A stretch of 35,523 nucleotides of DNA from JAHEFX01 sp964614585 (lineage in GTDB: Bacteria > Actinomycetota > Acidimicrobiia > Spongiisociales > JAENVV01), in contig CAZTLW010000007.1 of the NCBI GenBank assembly GCA_964614585.1, positions 1 to 35,523 of the forward strand, written 5' to 3'. The translations under genes and the position numbers were made by a program. How positions within the stretch are numbered: position 1 is the stretch's first letter; every line of letters starts with the position of its first letter. This document shows positions 7,789 through 17,221 of this stretch, one piece after another. The notes under the pieces were generated by a model that was given only the letters and a program-made list of their open reading frames with translations, had not been told where the DNA came from and ran no database searches.

Positions 7789-8436
7789 GTGACGTCCGTC
7801 GTCATCGCCGAGGACTCGGCCCTCCTGCGGGCCGGACTCGTCGCCCTCCTCACCGAGGGCGGCGTCGACGTCCGCGCCGAGCTGGCGGACGCCACCGACC
7901 TGCTGGCGGTGGTCGAGGAGACCGGGCCGGACGTGGTGGTCATCGACGTCCGGATGCCGCCCACCAACACGACCGAGGGCCTCGTGGCCGCACTGGCCCT
8001 GCGCGAGCGCCATCCCGGCGTCGGCATCCTCGTCCTCAGCCAGTACGTCGAGCCGACCTACGCCCTGCGGCTGCTCGAGGGCAAGGGGGCCGGTCTCGGC
8101 TACCTGCTCAAGGAACGGGTGACCGATGGGGAGGCGCTCGTCGGCGCCGTCGAGCGAACCGCGGCGGGCGGGTCGGTCATCGACCCCGAGGTCGTCTCGC
8201 GACTCCTCGAGCGGCGGCGGGTGCACGACGCCCTCGGCGACCTCACCGAGCGGGAGCGGGAGGTGCTCCAGCTCATGGCAGAGGGGGCGTCGAACACCGC
8301 CATCGGGGAGCACCTGTACATGGCGCCCAAGACCGTGGAGCACCACGTACGCGGCATCTTCGCCAAGCTGGGGCTCTCACAGGTCGACGGCCACCGCCGC
8401 GTGCTGGCGGTGCTCACGTTCCTGCGGGAGTCCTGA
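7789..8436 (+). CDS. LuxR/NarL-family response regulator
   Basis: 215 residues, normal for the NarL class. The receiver domain has acidic E8-D9, phospho-acceptor D53 in VVVIDVRMPP, and K108 in YLLKERV. Residues about 148-205 are a LuxR helix-turn-helix with LTEREREVLQLMAEGASNT followed by the segment TVEHHVRGIFAKL. Phosphorylation would drive dimerisation and DNA binding. No histidine kinase is encoded nearby, so it is an orphan here and its partner and targets are unknown. It is divergent from the NurA operon and followed by a hairpin terminator, so it is probably transcribed alone. Confidence 0.92.
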   Translation: MTSVVIAEDSALLRAGLVALLTEGGVDVRAELADATDLLAVVEETGPDVVVIDVRMPPTNTTEGLVAALALRERHPGVGILVLSQYVEPTYALRLLEGKGAGLGYLLKERVTDGEALVGAVERTAAGGSVIDPEVVSRLLERRRVHDALGDLTEREREVLQLMAEGASNTAIGEHLYMAPKTVEHHVRGIFAKLGLSQVDGHRRVLAVLTFLRES

Positions 8437-8445
8437 CGCGGGAGA

Positions 8446-8464
8446 AGCCCGGTCGGACCGGGCT
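8446..8464 (+). terminator. Hairpin terminator after the response regulator
   Basis: AGCCCGGT (8446-8453), loop CGG, ACCGGGCT (8457-8464), followed by CCTCCTCC. It starts nine bases after the stop codon. Confidence 0.6.
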
Positions 8465-8581
8465 CCTCCTCCCCTGAAGCACCCCCTGCCGGCGGTCGAT
8501 CACCCTGGCGAACTCGGAGGTTGCCCCTCCATGGTGCCGCAACGAGGCGCCCGTCGCATCAGGGCAGGCACCGAATCTGGG

Positions 8582-8597
8582 TCAGGGTTAACCCTGA
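8582..8597. repeat. 16-bp perfect palindrome between convergent genes
   Basis: TCAGGGTT joined directly to AACCCTGA. It lies about 20 bases beyond the stop of the sugar dehydrogenase gene on the minus strand. It could be part of that gene's terminator or a protein-binding site; having no loop, it is a poor intrinsic hairpin. The rest of 8465-8617 shows nothing recognisable. Confidence 0.5.
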
Positions 8598-8617
8598 ATT
8601 CCCTCCTGCCGACTCGG

Positions 8618-9850
8618 TCAGCGTTGCGGCACGAGTCGCAGGAGTCGGCCATCGCCGCCACCGGCGAGCAACTCGCCGTCGGGCCCGGCGGCGATGACCG
8701 CCGGGTTGGCGAGACGGGGGGCGTCCCAGTCGGTCGGGGTGACCTCCGCGTCGCCGAGGCCGTCGGTGACCGGGAACGAGCGGAGCCATCCACCGCAGAA
8801 GTCGGTGAAGACGTAGTGGCCGACCAACTCGGGGATCGCGTCACCTCGGTACACCTCGCCCCCCGTGATGGAACAGGTCCCGGCATCGCCGTGACCCACC
8901 GCCACGGCCGGCAGCTCGAGACCGGTCTGGTCACACGAGTCGGCGCCGAAACAGGATCGGGCCTCCATGATGGGCCAGCCGAGGTTGGCGCCCCCATCGT
9001 CGGCCGACAGGACGGTGACCTCCTCCCAGCGGTTCTGGCCGACGTCGGCGATCACCGCCAGGTCGCCGTCGAAGGCGATCCGCCAGGGGTTCCGAACCCC
9101 GTACACCCAGAGGCTCGGCACCTCGCCGTCGGGGAACGGGTTGTCCGGCGGCGCGGTGGCCACGCCGGGGGTGTCCACGTCGAATCGGTGGATGGCCGCC
9201 AGCGGGGTGTCGGCGCGCTGGCCCTGCCCGAACTGGTCGTTCGCCCCGCCCCCGTCGCCGAGGGCGAGGTGGAGCCGTCCATCGGGACCGAACTCGATCG
9301 ATCCCCCGTTGTGGTTGCCGGCCGGCTGGGCCACGGCGTAGAGGATGGTCGGCTCGGCGTCGGCGACCGGCCACGGCAGCTCGGCGAGGACCGTGTCGCC
9401 GGCGCGGTCGGAGTAGTGGACGAAGAGGCGGTCGCCGTCGGGGTGCAGGGCGGTGTCGAGGAGACCCGCCTCACCCCGGTCCCGCACGAGCGGGCCGAGG
9501 TCGGCGACCACCTCTGCGGTGCCGTCGTCGGCCACGAGGGTGAGCCGACCGTCCTTGCGGGCCACCAGGACCTCGTCGCCGACCGGCTCGATCCCGGTGA
9601 TGAAGCCCCCGAGGTCGGCCACCTCCTCCCAGGCCAGGCCGCGCAACTCCGGAATGGTGGTCGTGACGGCGGTGGTCGTCGTCGTGTCGCCGTCGCCGTC
9701 GCCGGGGCTCGCCGTCGGGACCGACGTGGTCGTGGTCGACGACGTCGTGGTCGTGGCCGACGCAGCCTCGGTGGTGGTGGTGGTGTCCGGGTCGCCGGAG
9801 CAGGCGGCGAGCACCAGGACCACGGCGACCATCACCCACAGGCGGTGCAT
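8618..9850 (-). CDS. PQQ-dependent sugar (glucose/sorbosone-type) dehydrogenase lipoprotein
   Basis: 410 residues. Residues 1-17 are a lipoprotein signal with lipobox LAAC (C17), then a Thr-rich linker to about residue 66 that would hold the enzyme off the membrane. The rest is a six-bladed beta-propeller of the GSDH family: the HNGGSIEFGPDGRLHLALGDGG region split over a strand and calcium-type loop, VYGVRNPWRIAFD, DVGQNRWEEV, NLGWPIMEA and a C-terminal GPDGELLAGGGDGRLLRL blade. Family members oxidise aldose sugars using PQQ, passing electrons to an external acceptor. No PQQ synthesis genes are in view, so the cofactor may be imported or the enzyme may have another substrate. ATG 9850 is 7 bases after its -10 element. 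Confidence 0.85.
   Translation of the reverse strand: MHRLWVMVAVVLVLAACSGDPDTTTTTEAASATTTTSSTTTTSVPTASPGDGDGDTTTTTAVTTTIPELRGLAWEEVADLGGFITGIEPVGDEVLVARKDGRLTLVADDGTAEVVADLGPLVRDRGEAGLLDTALHPDGDRLFVHYSDRAGDTVLAELPWPVADAEPTILYAVAQPAGNHNGGSIEFGPDGRLHLALGDGGGANDQFGQGQRADTPLAAIHRFDVDTPGVATAPPDNPFPDGEVPSLWVYGVRNPWRIAFDGDLAVIADVGQNRWEEVTVLSADDGGANLGWPIMEARSCFGADSCDQTGLELPAVAVGHGDAGTCSITGGEVYRGDAIPELVGHYVFTDFCGGWLRSFPVTDGLGDAEVTPTDWDAPRLANPAVIAAGPDGELLAGGGDGRLLRLVPQR
9655..9795. repeat. Low-complexity GTC/GTG/GGT tract encoding a Thr-rich linker
   Basis: Repeated trinucleotides read on the minus strand as ACC/ACG Thr codons. It is a coding linker of the dehydrogenase lipoprotein, and likely prone to slippage. 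Confidence 0.7.
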
Positions 9851-9856
9851 GACCCA

Positions 9857-9863
9857 TAGGCTA
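9857..9863. promoter_or_regulatory. Shared bidirectional -10 element, TAGGCTA
   Basis: Read on plus it is TAGGCT, 9 bases before GTG 9872. Read on minus it is TAGCCT, 7 bases before ATG 9850. One 7-base element serves two divergent genes whose start codons are only 21 bases apart, so both mRNAs should be leaderless and the two polymerases would compete. Confidence 0.6.
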
Positions 9864-9871
9864 CGGCGACC

Positions 9872-10417
9872 GTGCCGACACTTCGGAGACCCGACGCCGC
9901 CCGACTGCGGACCCTCGCCGACGAGCTCGGCGGCCTGGCGCCGTCGGGGCAGGCGGCCGGACGCTCGACCTCGGTCGAGGAGACGATCGGCTGGGGTCTG
10001 AAGCGTTTCGACCGCGCCCGACTGGCGTTGCGCCGTCTCGAGCAGTTCCGGGTCGAGTCGATGTTCGTCTCCCCCTCCGGCAACGCGGCCGACGGCGCCC
10101 GGCTGCTGGTCGTGGGTCGCCGTGCCGGCCTGTGGACCATCGGGCCGATCGAGGTGACCGCCTACTCCGAGACCGACACTCGGGTCGTGTGCGACATCCG
10201 GACCCTCGAGGGCCACCCGCTGAGCGGCGTCGAGCGCTTCGAGCTCACCCGGCTCCCCAACGGGATCGTCCGGTTCGGCATCCACGTCTCCGCCCGACCC
10301 GCCGTGTGGTGGGCGTGGCTCGCCTACCCCGTGGTGCGCTGGTTGCAACACACCTACCGACTCGACGCCATCGACCACCTGCGTCTGATCACCGGCCGCC
10401 GCACGGCCGAGAGCTGA
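9872..10417 (+). CDS. DUF1990 family protein
   Basis: 181 residues. It matches the DUF1990 pattern known from actinomycetes and plants: WGLKRFDRARLALRRLEQFR near residue 42, a central LLVVGRRAGLWTIGPIEV strand pair, GHPLSGVERFEL (the usual pre-catalytic-looking Gly-His-Pro/Glu segment), then SARPAVWWAWLAYPVVRWLQ near the end. The fold is thought to be a START-like or lipocalin-like barrel; the biochemical role is not established. It is divergent from the sugar dehydrogenase and precedes an MFS transporter that has its own promoter. The GTG start fits the -10 spacing. Confidence 0.8.
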   Translation: MPTLRRPDAARLRTLADELGGLAPSGQAAGRSTSVEETIGWGLKRFDRARLALRRLEQFRVESMFVSPSGNAADGARLLVVGRRAGLWTIGPIEVTAYSETDTRVVCDIRTLEGHPLSGVERFELTRLPNGIVRFGIHVSARPAVWWAWLAYPVVRWLQHTYRLDAIDHLRLITGRRTAES

Positions 10418-10447
10418 AGAACCCGGTCGAGCCGCCCCCCGATGGCG

Positions 10448-10453
10448 TATCGT
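10448..10453 (+). promoter_or_regulatory. -10 element TATCGT of the first MFS transporter
   Basis: TATCGT ends 8 bases before GTG 10462, with a C-rich spacer and no Shine-Dalgarno. Confidence 0.5.
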
Positions 10454-10461
10454 CTCCCCCC

Positions 10462-11985
<1,524 letters not shown>

Positions 11986-12007
11986 CGGCGCCCGACGAGC
12001 ACGTCTT

Positions 12008-12013
12008 TAGGCT
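12008..12013 (+). promoter_or_regulatory. -10 element TAGGCT of the flavoprotein gene
   Basis: TAGGCT ends 6 bases before ATG 12020, the tightest leaderless spacing in this window together with the DUF72 gene. Confidence 0.55.
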
Positions 12014-12019
12014 CGCGGC

Positions 12020-13372
12020 ATGGAACGACTTCTCGTCATCGGCGGTGACGCCGCCGGACTCAGCGCCGCCTCCCAGGCCCGACGTCGCCGGTCGGCCGAC
12101 GACCTGGCCATCACGGTCTTCGAACGCGGGCCGTGGATCTCGTACTCGGCCTGCGGGGAGCCGTACTTCATCTCGGGCGAGGTCGACGAGCTGACCTCGC
12201 TGTTGGCCCGCACCCCCGAGCAGTTCGCCGAACGCGACATCGAGGTGCACCGCCACCACGACGTGGTGGAGATCGACCTCGACGCCCGCACCGCCACCGC
12301 CCGCACCCCCGACGGCGAGACCCGGGTGGAGCCATTCGACCAGCTCATGTACGCCACCGGGGCGTCGGCCACCCGCCCGCCCATCGCCGGCCTCGACGCC
12401 GAAGGCGTCCACGTCCTGCGGACGCTGGACGACGCCGCCGCGATCGAGTCCGCCGCCGGGACGGCCCGGTCGGCGGTGGTCGTCGGCGGCGGGTACATCG
12501 GCCTCGAGGTCGCCGAGGCACTGGTCATGCGGGGGGTCCATGTCACCGTCGTCGAGTTCCTGCCGTCCCTGCTGACCCGTACCCTCGAGCCGCGCCTGGC
12601 AGGGCTCGTCGGCGACGAGCTCACCCGCCAGGGCGTCGACGTCCTGACGGGTACCGCGGTCGAGCGGCTCGTCGTCGAGGGCGGTCGGGTCACCGGGGCA
12701 GTCGCCGGGGATACGACGCTCGCGGCCGACCTCGTCGTGATCGGCACGGGTGCCCGACCCAACGTCGAACTCGCCGCCGCCGCCGGCATCCCACTCGGGG
12801 AGACCGGGGCGGTGGCGGTGGACGATCGCCAGCGTACGTCGGTCAACGGCGTCTGGGCGGCCGGCGACTGCGCCGAGGCGCGTCATCGGATCACCGGCCG
12901 GGCGGTGAACTACCAACTCGGCACGGTCGCCAACAAGCAGGGCCGGGTGGCCGGGATCAACCTCGGGGGCGGCGACGCCACCTTCCCCGGCGTGCTCGGG
13001 ACCGCCATCACTCGCGTGTTCGACCTCGAGGTGGCCCGGACCGGGCTCGACGACCGCGACGCCGAGGCGGCGGGGATGCGGCTCGTCACCGGCACGGTGG
13101 ACTCGACGACGACGGCCGGCTACATGCCGGGGGCGGCGCCGATCACGGTGTCCGTCACCGTCGACGGCGCCGGCACCATGGTCGGCGCCCAGGTCGTCGG
13201 TGGACCGGGAGCCGGCAAGCGCATCGACACGCTCGCCACGGCGATCTGGGCCGGCCTCGCCGCCGAGGACTTCGCCATGGCCGACCTGTCCTACGCGCCA
13301 CCCTTCTCGGGGGTCTGGGACCCGGTCGCCATCGCGGCCCGCCGGGCCGGGGAGGCCGCCGCACGGTCGTGA
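12020..13372 (+). CDS. CoA-disulfide-reductase-like FAD/NAD(P)H oxidoreductase
   Basis: 450 residues. N-terminal FAD motif LLVIGGDAAGLSAASQARR, then SYSACGEPYFISG with the single redox Cys at C45, the hallmark of CoA-disulfide reductase and NADH oxidase/peroxidase relatives. The NAD(P)H motif is VVVGGGYIGLEVAE (156-161 core), the second FAD motif is VWAAGDCAEA, and the C-terminal dimerisation domain ends YAPPFSGVWDP with the Tyr expected in CoA-disulfide reductases. The family reduces CoA disulfide, polysulfide or peroxide; which one applies here cannot be told from sequence. The stop overlaps the next start by 4 bases (GTGA, 13369-13372), coupling it to a nuclease lipoprotein. Confidence 0.88.
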   Translation: MERLLVIGGDAAGLSAASQARRRRSADDLAITVFERGPWISYSACGEPYFISGEVDELTSLLARTPEQFAERDIEVHRHHDVVEIDLDARTATARTPDGETRVEPFDQLMYATGASATRPPIAGLDAEGVHVLRTLDDAAAIESAAGTARSAVVVGGGYIGLEVAEALVMRGVHVTVVEFLPSLLTRTLEPRLAGLVGDELTRQGVDVLTGTAVERLVVEGGRVTGAVAGDTTLAADLVVIGTGARPNVELAAAAGIPLGETGAVAVDDRQRTSVNGVWAAGDCAEARHRITGRAVNYQLGTVANKQGRVAGINLGGGDATFPGVLGTAITRVFDLEVARTGLDDRDAEAAGMRLVTGTVDSTTTAGYMPGAAPITVSVTVDGAGTMVGAQVVGGPGAGKRIDTLATAIWAGLAAEDFAMADLSYAPPFSGVWDPVAIAARRAGEAAARS

Positions 13373-14205
13373 GCCACCCGTCCATCCACCTCCTGTGGGC
13401 CCTGGCGGTGGGCCTCGTCGCCTGCGCCCCGACGACACCACCTCCGGGTGCCGCCGACGCCGTCCCCGCCGAGGCCATCCCGGTCGAGGTCGTGGAGGTC
13501 GTCGACGGCGACTCCCTGGTGCTCACGGTCGACGGGTCGACCCGAGACGCCCGGCTGATCGGGCTCAACGCACCCGAGCGAGACGCCTGCCACGGTGCGG
13601 CCGCGACCAAGGCACTGACCGGGCTGGTGGACGGCCGCGTCTCGATGAGCACCGACGTCGAGTCCACCGACCAGTACGGGCGGTTGCTCGTCTACCTCTG
13701 GCAGGCCGACGGGACCCTCGTCAATGCGGCCCTCGCCCGTGCTGGGCACGCCATCGCCGCTTCGTTCCCGCCGAACACGACCCGCCAGGGCGTGATCGAC
13801 GCCGCCGGCACCGAGGCCGAGGACGCCGGCGCCGGGCTCTGGTCGGCCTGCGCCTCGACCGAGGCGGCCGCCATCGTCCTCGACGGGCTGTCCGCCGACC
13901 CGCCGGGCCCCGACACCGAGGCCCTCACCGAGGAGTGGGTGGCCTTCACCAATCCCGGTGACGCCGCCGTCGACCTCTCCGGCTGGGTCCTCCGGGACGC
14001 CTCGACCGTGAACCGGTACCGATTCCCCCCCGGCACGGTCCTGGAGCCCGGGGCCCGCCTCCGGGTCCGGACCGGGTGCGGCACCGACACGGCGGGCGAG
14101 CTCCATTGGTGTGCCCCGGGGCCGGTGTGGAACAACGCCGGCGACGAGGTCATCGTCCTCGACGAGGCAGGGCGCACGGTGCTCGCAACCTCCTACTCCG
14201 GCTGA
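13369..14205 (+). CDS. Thermonuclease (SNase) and lamin-tail domain lipoprotein
   Basis: 278 residues. Residues 1-19 form a short lipoprotein signal ending LVAC (C19). Residues about 35-165 are a staphylococcal-nuclease domain: VVDGDSLVL, RLIGLNAPE (supplying the catalytic Arg and Glu), DQYGRLLVYLW (second catalytic Arg) and a closing GLW. Residues about 170-278 are a lamin-tail (LTD) beta-sandwich: EEWVAFTNPGDAAVDLSGW, RYRFPPGTVLEPG, and WNNAGDEVIVLDEAG. It should be anchored outside the membrane and cut DNA or RNA there; LTD domains usually place such enzymes on nucleic acid or the envelope. The GTG start comes from the 4-base overlap with the flavoprotein gene. Its stop overlaps the next ATG by one base. 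Confidence 0.88.
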   Translation: MSHPSIHLLWALAVGLVACAPTTPPPGAADAVPAEAIPVEVVEVVDGDSLVLTVDGSTRDARLIGLNAPERDACHGAAATKALTGLVDGRVSMSTDVESTDQYGRLLVYLWQADGTLVNAALARAGHAIAASFPPNTTRQGVIDAAGTEAEDAGAGLWSACASTEAAAIVLDGLSADPPGPDTEALTEEWVAFTNPGDAAVDLSGWVLRDASTVNRYRFPPGTVLEPGARLRVRTGCGTDTAGELHWCAPGPVWNNAGDEVIVLDEAGRTVLATSYSG

Positions 14206-14846
14206 TGCTGGTCGAGCCCATCGCCGAGCGCCTCGCCCGATGGCGGGCCGACCTCGCCGCCGGGCGCGGCGACCGGGTGGCGGCCGAGGCGGAGGCAGTG
14301 CTCGCCACCATCGCCCATGACGCCGAGTCGGTGGTGACGGCCCTCGCGGCCGGCCGGCCGGATGCCGCCACGGTGCTGGCCCGCCTCGCCGGGCTCGCCG
14401 ACGACGACGCCGGGCTGGACGCCGTGGTCGAACGCCTCGTCTCGGCCGACTCCATCGGGGTCCTGTCCGACGGCCCCCGGACCATCTCCGTGCTCGAGGC
14501 GCTGGCCCGACGCACCGACGAGATCGTCCCCCTCGTCACCGATCGACCGTCCGTTGCCCGGGGACTGCTCGCCGTGGGCGCCCATGCCGTGGTCGACGAT
14601 CCGGCGGCGGCCGACCGGCTCCTGCTGCCGGCCGTCGCCGTGCACGAGACCCGGGTGTGGTCGTCCAGTCGCATCCTCGACGCCGCCGACCGAGCCACCG
14701 CCGCCGACGCCACGGCCGTCCTCGTCCACGTCCGACCCCTCGCCCACCTCGACGCCGAGGCCCGTCTCCGGTTCCGGCCGCCACCCTGGGTCACCGACCG
14801 CGCCGACGAGCGGTGGACGGTCCCGTGGCGGCCGACCGTCGGCTGA
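14205..14846 (+). CDS. Unrecognised protein, possibly eIF2B-like fold
   Basis: 213 residues starting at the ATG inside TGATG (14203-14207), so it is coupled to the nuclease gene. I do not recognise the family with confidence. The first 70 residues are an Ala/Asp-rich helical region (ERLARWRADLAAGRGDRVAA). Residues about 80-175 alternate hydrophobic strands and helices: IGVLSDGPRTISVLEALA, then PLVTDRP, GLLAVGAHAVVDD, LLLPAVAVHETRVW and ATAVLVHVRPL. The order of a Ser/Thr-rich loop after a strand, then a Val-rich strand, then an Asp-rich turn loosely resembles eIF2B/ribose-bisphosphate-isomerase-like proteins. No signal peptide or membrane segment is seen. The similarity is weak and could be chance. 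Confidence 0.7.
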   Translation: MLVEPIAERLARWRADLAAGRGDRVAAEAEAVLATIAHDAESVVTALAAGRPDAATVLARLAGLADDDAGLDAVVERLVSADSIGVLSDGPRTISVLEALARRTDEIVPLVTDRPSVARGLLAVGAHAVVDDPAAADRLLLPAVAVHETRVWSSSRILDAADRATAADATAVLVHVRPLAHLDAEARLRFRPPPWVTDRADERWTVPWRPTVG

Positions 14847-14857
14847 GCGGGGACCGG

Positions 14858-14863
14858 TACGCT
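14858..14863 (+). promoter_or_regulatory. -10 element TACGCT of the aminotransferase gene
   Basis: TACGCT lies 28 bases before ATG 14892. Unlike most units here this transcript has a leader, and it carries GAGGAG at 14877-14882 as a clear Shine-Dalgarno. Confidence 0.5.
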
Positions 14864-14891
14864 GGCGCCACCCGCCGAGGAGCCACCGACG

Positions 14892-16082
14892 ATGTCACGC
14901 ATCTCCCACCGGATCGGAGCGATCGCCCCCTCCGCCACCCTCACCATCACCTCGAAGGCCAAGGCGCTGCGCGCCGCCGGGGAACCGGTCATCGGCTTCG
15001 GGGCCGGTGAGCCCGACTTCCCGTCTCCCGCCCACGTCGTCGAGGCCGCCATCGCCGCCGCCCGCGAGCCGCGCATGCACCGCTACTCCCCCGCCGCCGG
15101 GCTCCCCGAGCTGCGCGAGGCCGTCGCGACAACCACCTCGGAGGTGAGGGGGGTGCGCTTCGACGCCTCCCAGGTCGTCGTCACCAACGGCGGGAAGCAG
15201 GCCGTGTACTCCACCTTCGCCACCCTCTTCGACCCCGGGGACGAGGTGTTGCTGCCGACCCCGTACTGGGTGACCTACCCCGAGGCCATCCGCCTCGCCG
15301 GGGGCACCACCGTGGAGGTGCCCACCACCGACGCCACCGGTTTCAAGGTGACGCCCGAGATGCTGGAGGCGGCTGCGACGCCGGCGACGAAGGCGCTCAT
15401 CTTCGTCTCGCCCTCGAACCCGACCGGGGCGGTGTACACGGCCGACGAGGTCGAGGCCGTCGCCCGCTGGGCGCTCGAGCGGGGGATCTGGGTGGTCTCC
15501 GACGAGATCTACGACCACCTCACGTACGGCGAGTCGACGTTCACGAGTCCCGCCTCGGTCGTGCCCGAGCTCGCCGAGCGCCTCGTCATCGTGAACGGCG
15601 TCGCCAAGACCTACGCCATGACCGGCTGGCGGGTCGGGTGGATCGTCGGACCGGCCGACGTGGCCACCGCGGCGGCCAACCTGCAGTCGCACCTCGCCTC
15701 CAACGTCGCCAACGTCAGCCAGGCGGCCGCCCTCGCAGCCCTGACCGGTCCCCAGGACGCGGTCGCCGCCATGCGCGTCGCCTTCGACCGCCGTCGCCAG
15801 GCGATGCTCGCCGGGCTCGCCGCCATCGACGGCGTCGACACGGTGGAGCCACATGGGGCGTTCTACGCCTTCCCGAACCTGGCCGGCGTGCTCGGCAGGC
15901 CGGTCGGCGGCGAGCCGGTGACGACCACGCTCGAGCTCGCCGACCGGCTCCTCGAGTTGGCCAAGGTCGCCATCGTCCCCGGCGAGGCGTTCGGCGCACC
16001 CGGGTACGCCCGGTTGTCCTACGCCCTCGCCGACGACGACCTCGCCGAGGGGTTGGGGCGGATCGCCGACGCCCTCGCCTGA
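14892..16082 (+). CDS. PLP-dependent aspartate-type aminotransferase (class I/II)
   Basis: 396 residues, normal for AAT subgroup 1-gamma. Seen motifs: GFGAGEPDFPSP near residue 36, YSPAAGLPELREAV, NGGKQAVYSTF, SPSNPTG with N176, DEIYDHLTYG with D204 and Y207, PLP-binding K239 in VAKTYAMTGWRVGW, and a C-terminal Arg in YARLSYA for the alpha-carboxylate. It should move the amino group of aspartate (or a related acid) to 2-oxoglutarate in the cytoplasm. Bacterial relatives also act on prephenate, which I cannot exclude. The strong Shine-Dalgarno sets the start. The downstream dehydrogenase has a separate promoter, so it is probably a single-gene unit. Confidence 0.93.
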   Translation: MSRISHRIGAIAPSATLTITSKAKALRAAGEPVIGFGAGEPDFPSPAHVVEAAIAAAREPRMHRYSPAAGLPELREAVATTTSEVRGVRFDASQVVVTNGGKQAVYSTFATLFDPGDEVLLPTPYWVTYPEAIRLAGGTTVEVPTTDATGFKVTPEMLEAAATPATKALIFVSPSNPTGAVYTADEVEAVARWALERGIWVVSDEIYDHLTYGESTFTSPASVVPELAERLVIVNGVAKTYAMTGWRVGWIVGPADVATAAANLQSHLASNVANVSQAAALAALTGPQDAVAAMRVAFDRRRQAMLAGLAAIDGVDTVEPHGAFYAFPNLAGVLGRPVGGEPVTTTLELADRLLELAKVAIVPGEAFGAPGYARLSYALADDDLAEGLGRIADALA

Positions 16083-16105
16083 TCGGGGCCCCGACCCCCC
16101 AGACC

Positions 16106-16111
16106 TACACT
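16106..16111 (+). promoter_or_regulatory. -10 element TACACT of the dehydrogenase gene
   Basis: TACACT ends 7 bases before GTG 16119; probable leaderless transcript. Confidence 0.5.
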
Positions 16112-16118
16112 CGCCCGG

Positions 16119-17201
16119 GTGACAGCCGCCGACGTCTCCGCCGCCATGCTGCTCGTCGGCCCGCGCCATTTCACGCCCACGAGCCTGCGGGTCCCCGAGG
16201 TCGAATACGGGGGCTGGCTGCGGATCGAGGCCACCGGCATCTCCGGGGTCGAGGTCCAGGCCTGGAAGGGCACGTCCCGGCTCGTCAAGTACCCCCTCGT
16301 ACCCGGTCACGAGGTCGTCGGCCGCATCGTGGCGGACCCGACGGGGGCCTTCGGACTGGAGGTCGGGTCCCGCGTCGTGGTCGAGTCGAACATCCGCTGC
16401 GGCACGTGCCACCGGTGCCGGTCCGGTCTGTCGTCGTGCTCGGGCCGTCGGCCCACGAACGCCTACGGGCAGGTGCCCTCCACGGAACCGCCGGGCTTGT
16501 GGGGCGGGCTCGCCGAGTACCTGTACCTGGACCCGTCGGCCCGCCTCCACCCGGTGGACGACCGAGTCCCCGGAGCGGTGGCGGCCTTCGCCCATGCATT
16601 GGCGGCCGGGTTCACCTGGGCAGTCGAGACGCCGTCGCTGCGTCCGGGTGAGTCGGTGCTGGTGCTGGGCCCGGGGCCGAGGGGGCTGGCCTCCCTCGTC
16701 GCCGCCCGGGCCGCGGGAGCCGGGTGGGTCGGCGTCTCCGGGCTCGGCCACGACACCGATCGACTGCGCCTCGCCACGGACCTCGGTGCCGACCTCGTCG
16801 TCGACGTCAGCACCGATGACCTCGCCTCCTCGGTGGCCGACAGCCTCGGGACCCGACCCGACGTCGTCGTCGACGTGACGTCGAACGACTCGGAGGTGGT
16901 GCTCACCGCGCTCGACCTCGTCCGCCCCGGCGGGACGGTGGTGCTCGCATCCACCAAGGGCACCAATGCCATCGCCCAGCTCTTCTCCGACATCATCGTG
17001 CTGAAGGAGTTGCGGCTCCAGGGGGCGTTCGGCGCCTCGTCGACGGCCTACCACTGGGCCACCCGCCAGATCGGCACCGACGACCGCCTCGACCGCATGG
17101 TGAGCCACGAATTCCCCCTCGACGAGGCCGATCGCGCCATCCAGGCGACCGCCGGCCTGCTCGGCCACGACCAGCTCATCTCGGTGGCGGTGACGCCCTG
17201 A
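16119..17201 (+). CDS. Zinc-type alcohol dehydrogenase-like (MDR) protein lacking the catalytic Cys
   Basis: 360 residues of the medium-chain dehydrogenase family. The GroES-like half has GHEVVG (63-68) and a complete structural zinc set C94, C97, C100, C107 in CGTCHRCRSGLSSC. The site that normally reads CGxCG, whose first Cys binds the catalytic zinc, reads TGISG (T39, S42). The Rossmann half has VLVLGPGPRGLASL, then an Asp-rich segment where NAD(P) ribose selection occurs, and DVVVDVTSN. With the first zinc ligand gone the protein may bind zinc differently or use none, as quinone reductases do. Substrate unknown. It is followed after 20 bases by an MFS gene, probably in one transcript. Confidence 0.85.
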   Translation: MTAADVSAAMLLVGPRHFTPTSLRVPEVEYGGWLRIEATGISGVEVQAWKGTSRLVKYPLVPGHEVVGRIVADPTGAFGLEVGSRVVVESNIRCGTCHRCRSGLSSCSGRRPTNAYGQVPSTEPPGLWGGLAEYLYLDPSARLHPVDDRVPGAVAAFAHALAAGFTWAVETPSLRPGESVLVLGPGPRGLASLVAARAAGAGWVGVSGLGHDTDRLRLATDLGADLVVDVSTDDLASSVADSLGTRPDVVVDVTSNDSEVVLTALDLVRPGGTVVLASTKGTNAIAQLFSDIIVLKELRLQGAFGASSTAYHWATRQIGTDDRLDRMVSHEFPLDEADRAIQATAGLLGHDQLISVAVTP

Positions 17202-17221
17202 GCCAGGAGCACCCGACGCCG

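Noticed and set aside
9655..9795. Regular short repeats suggesting a CRISPR array or VNTR locus.
   Set aside because: The units are irregular trinucleotides inside a coding linker, with no repeat-spacer pattern.
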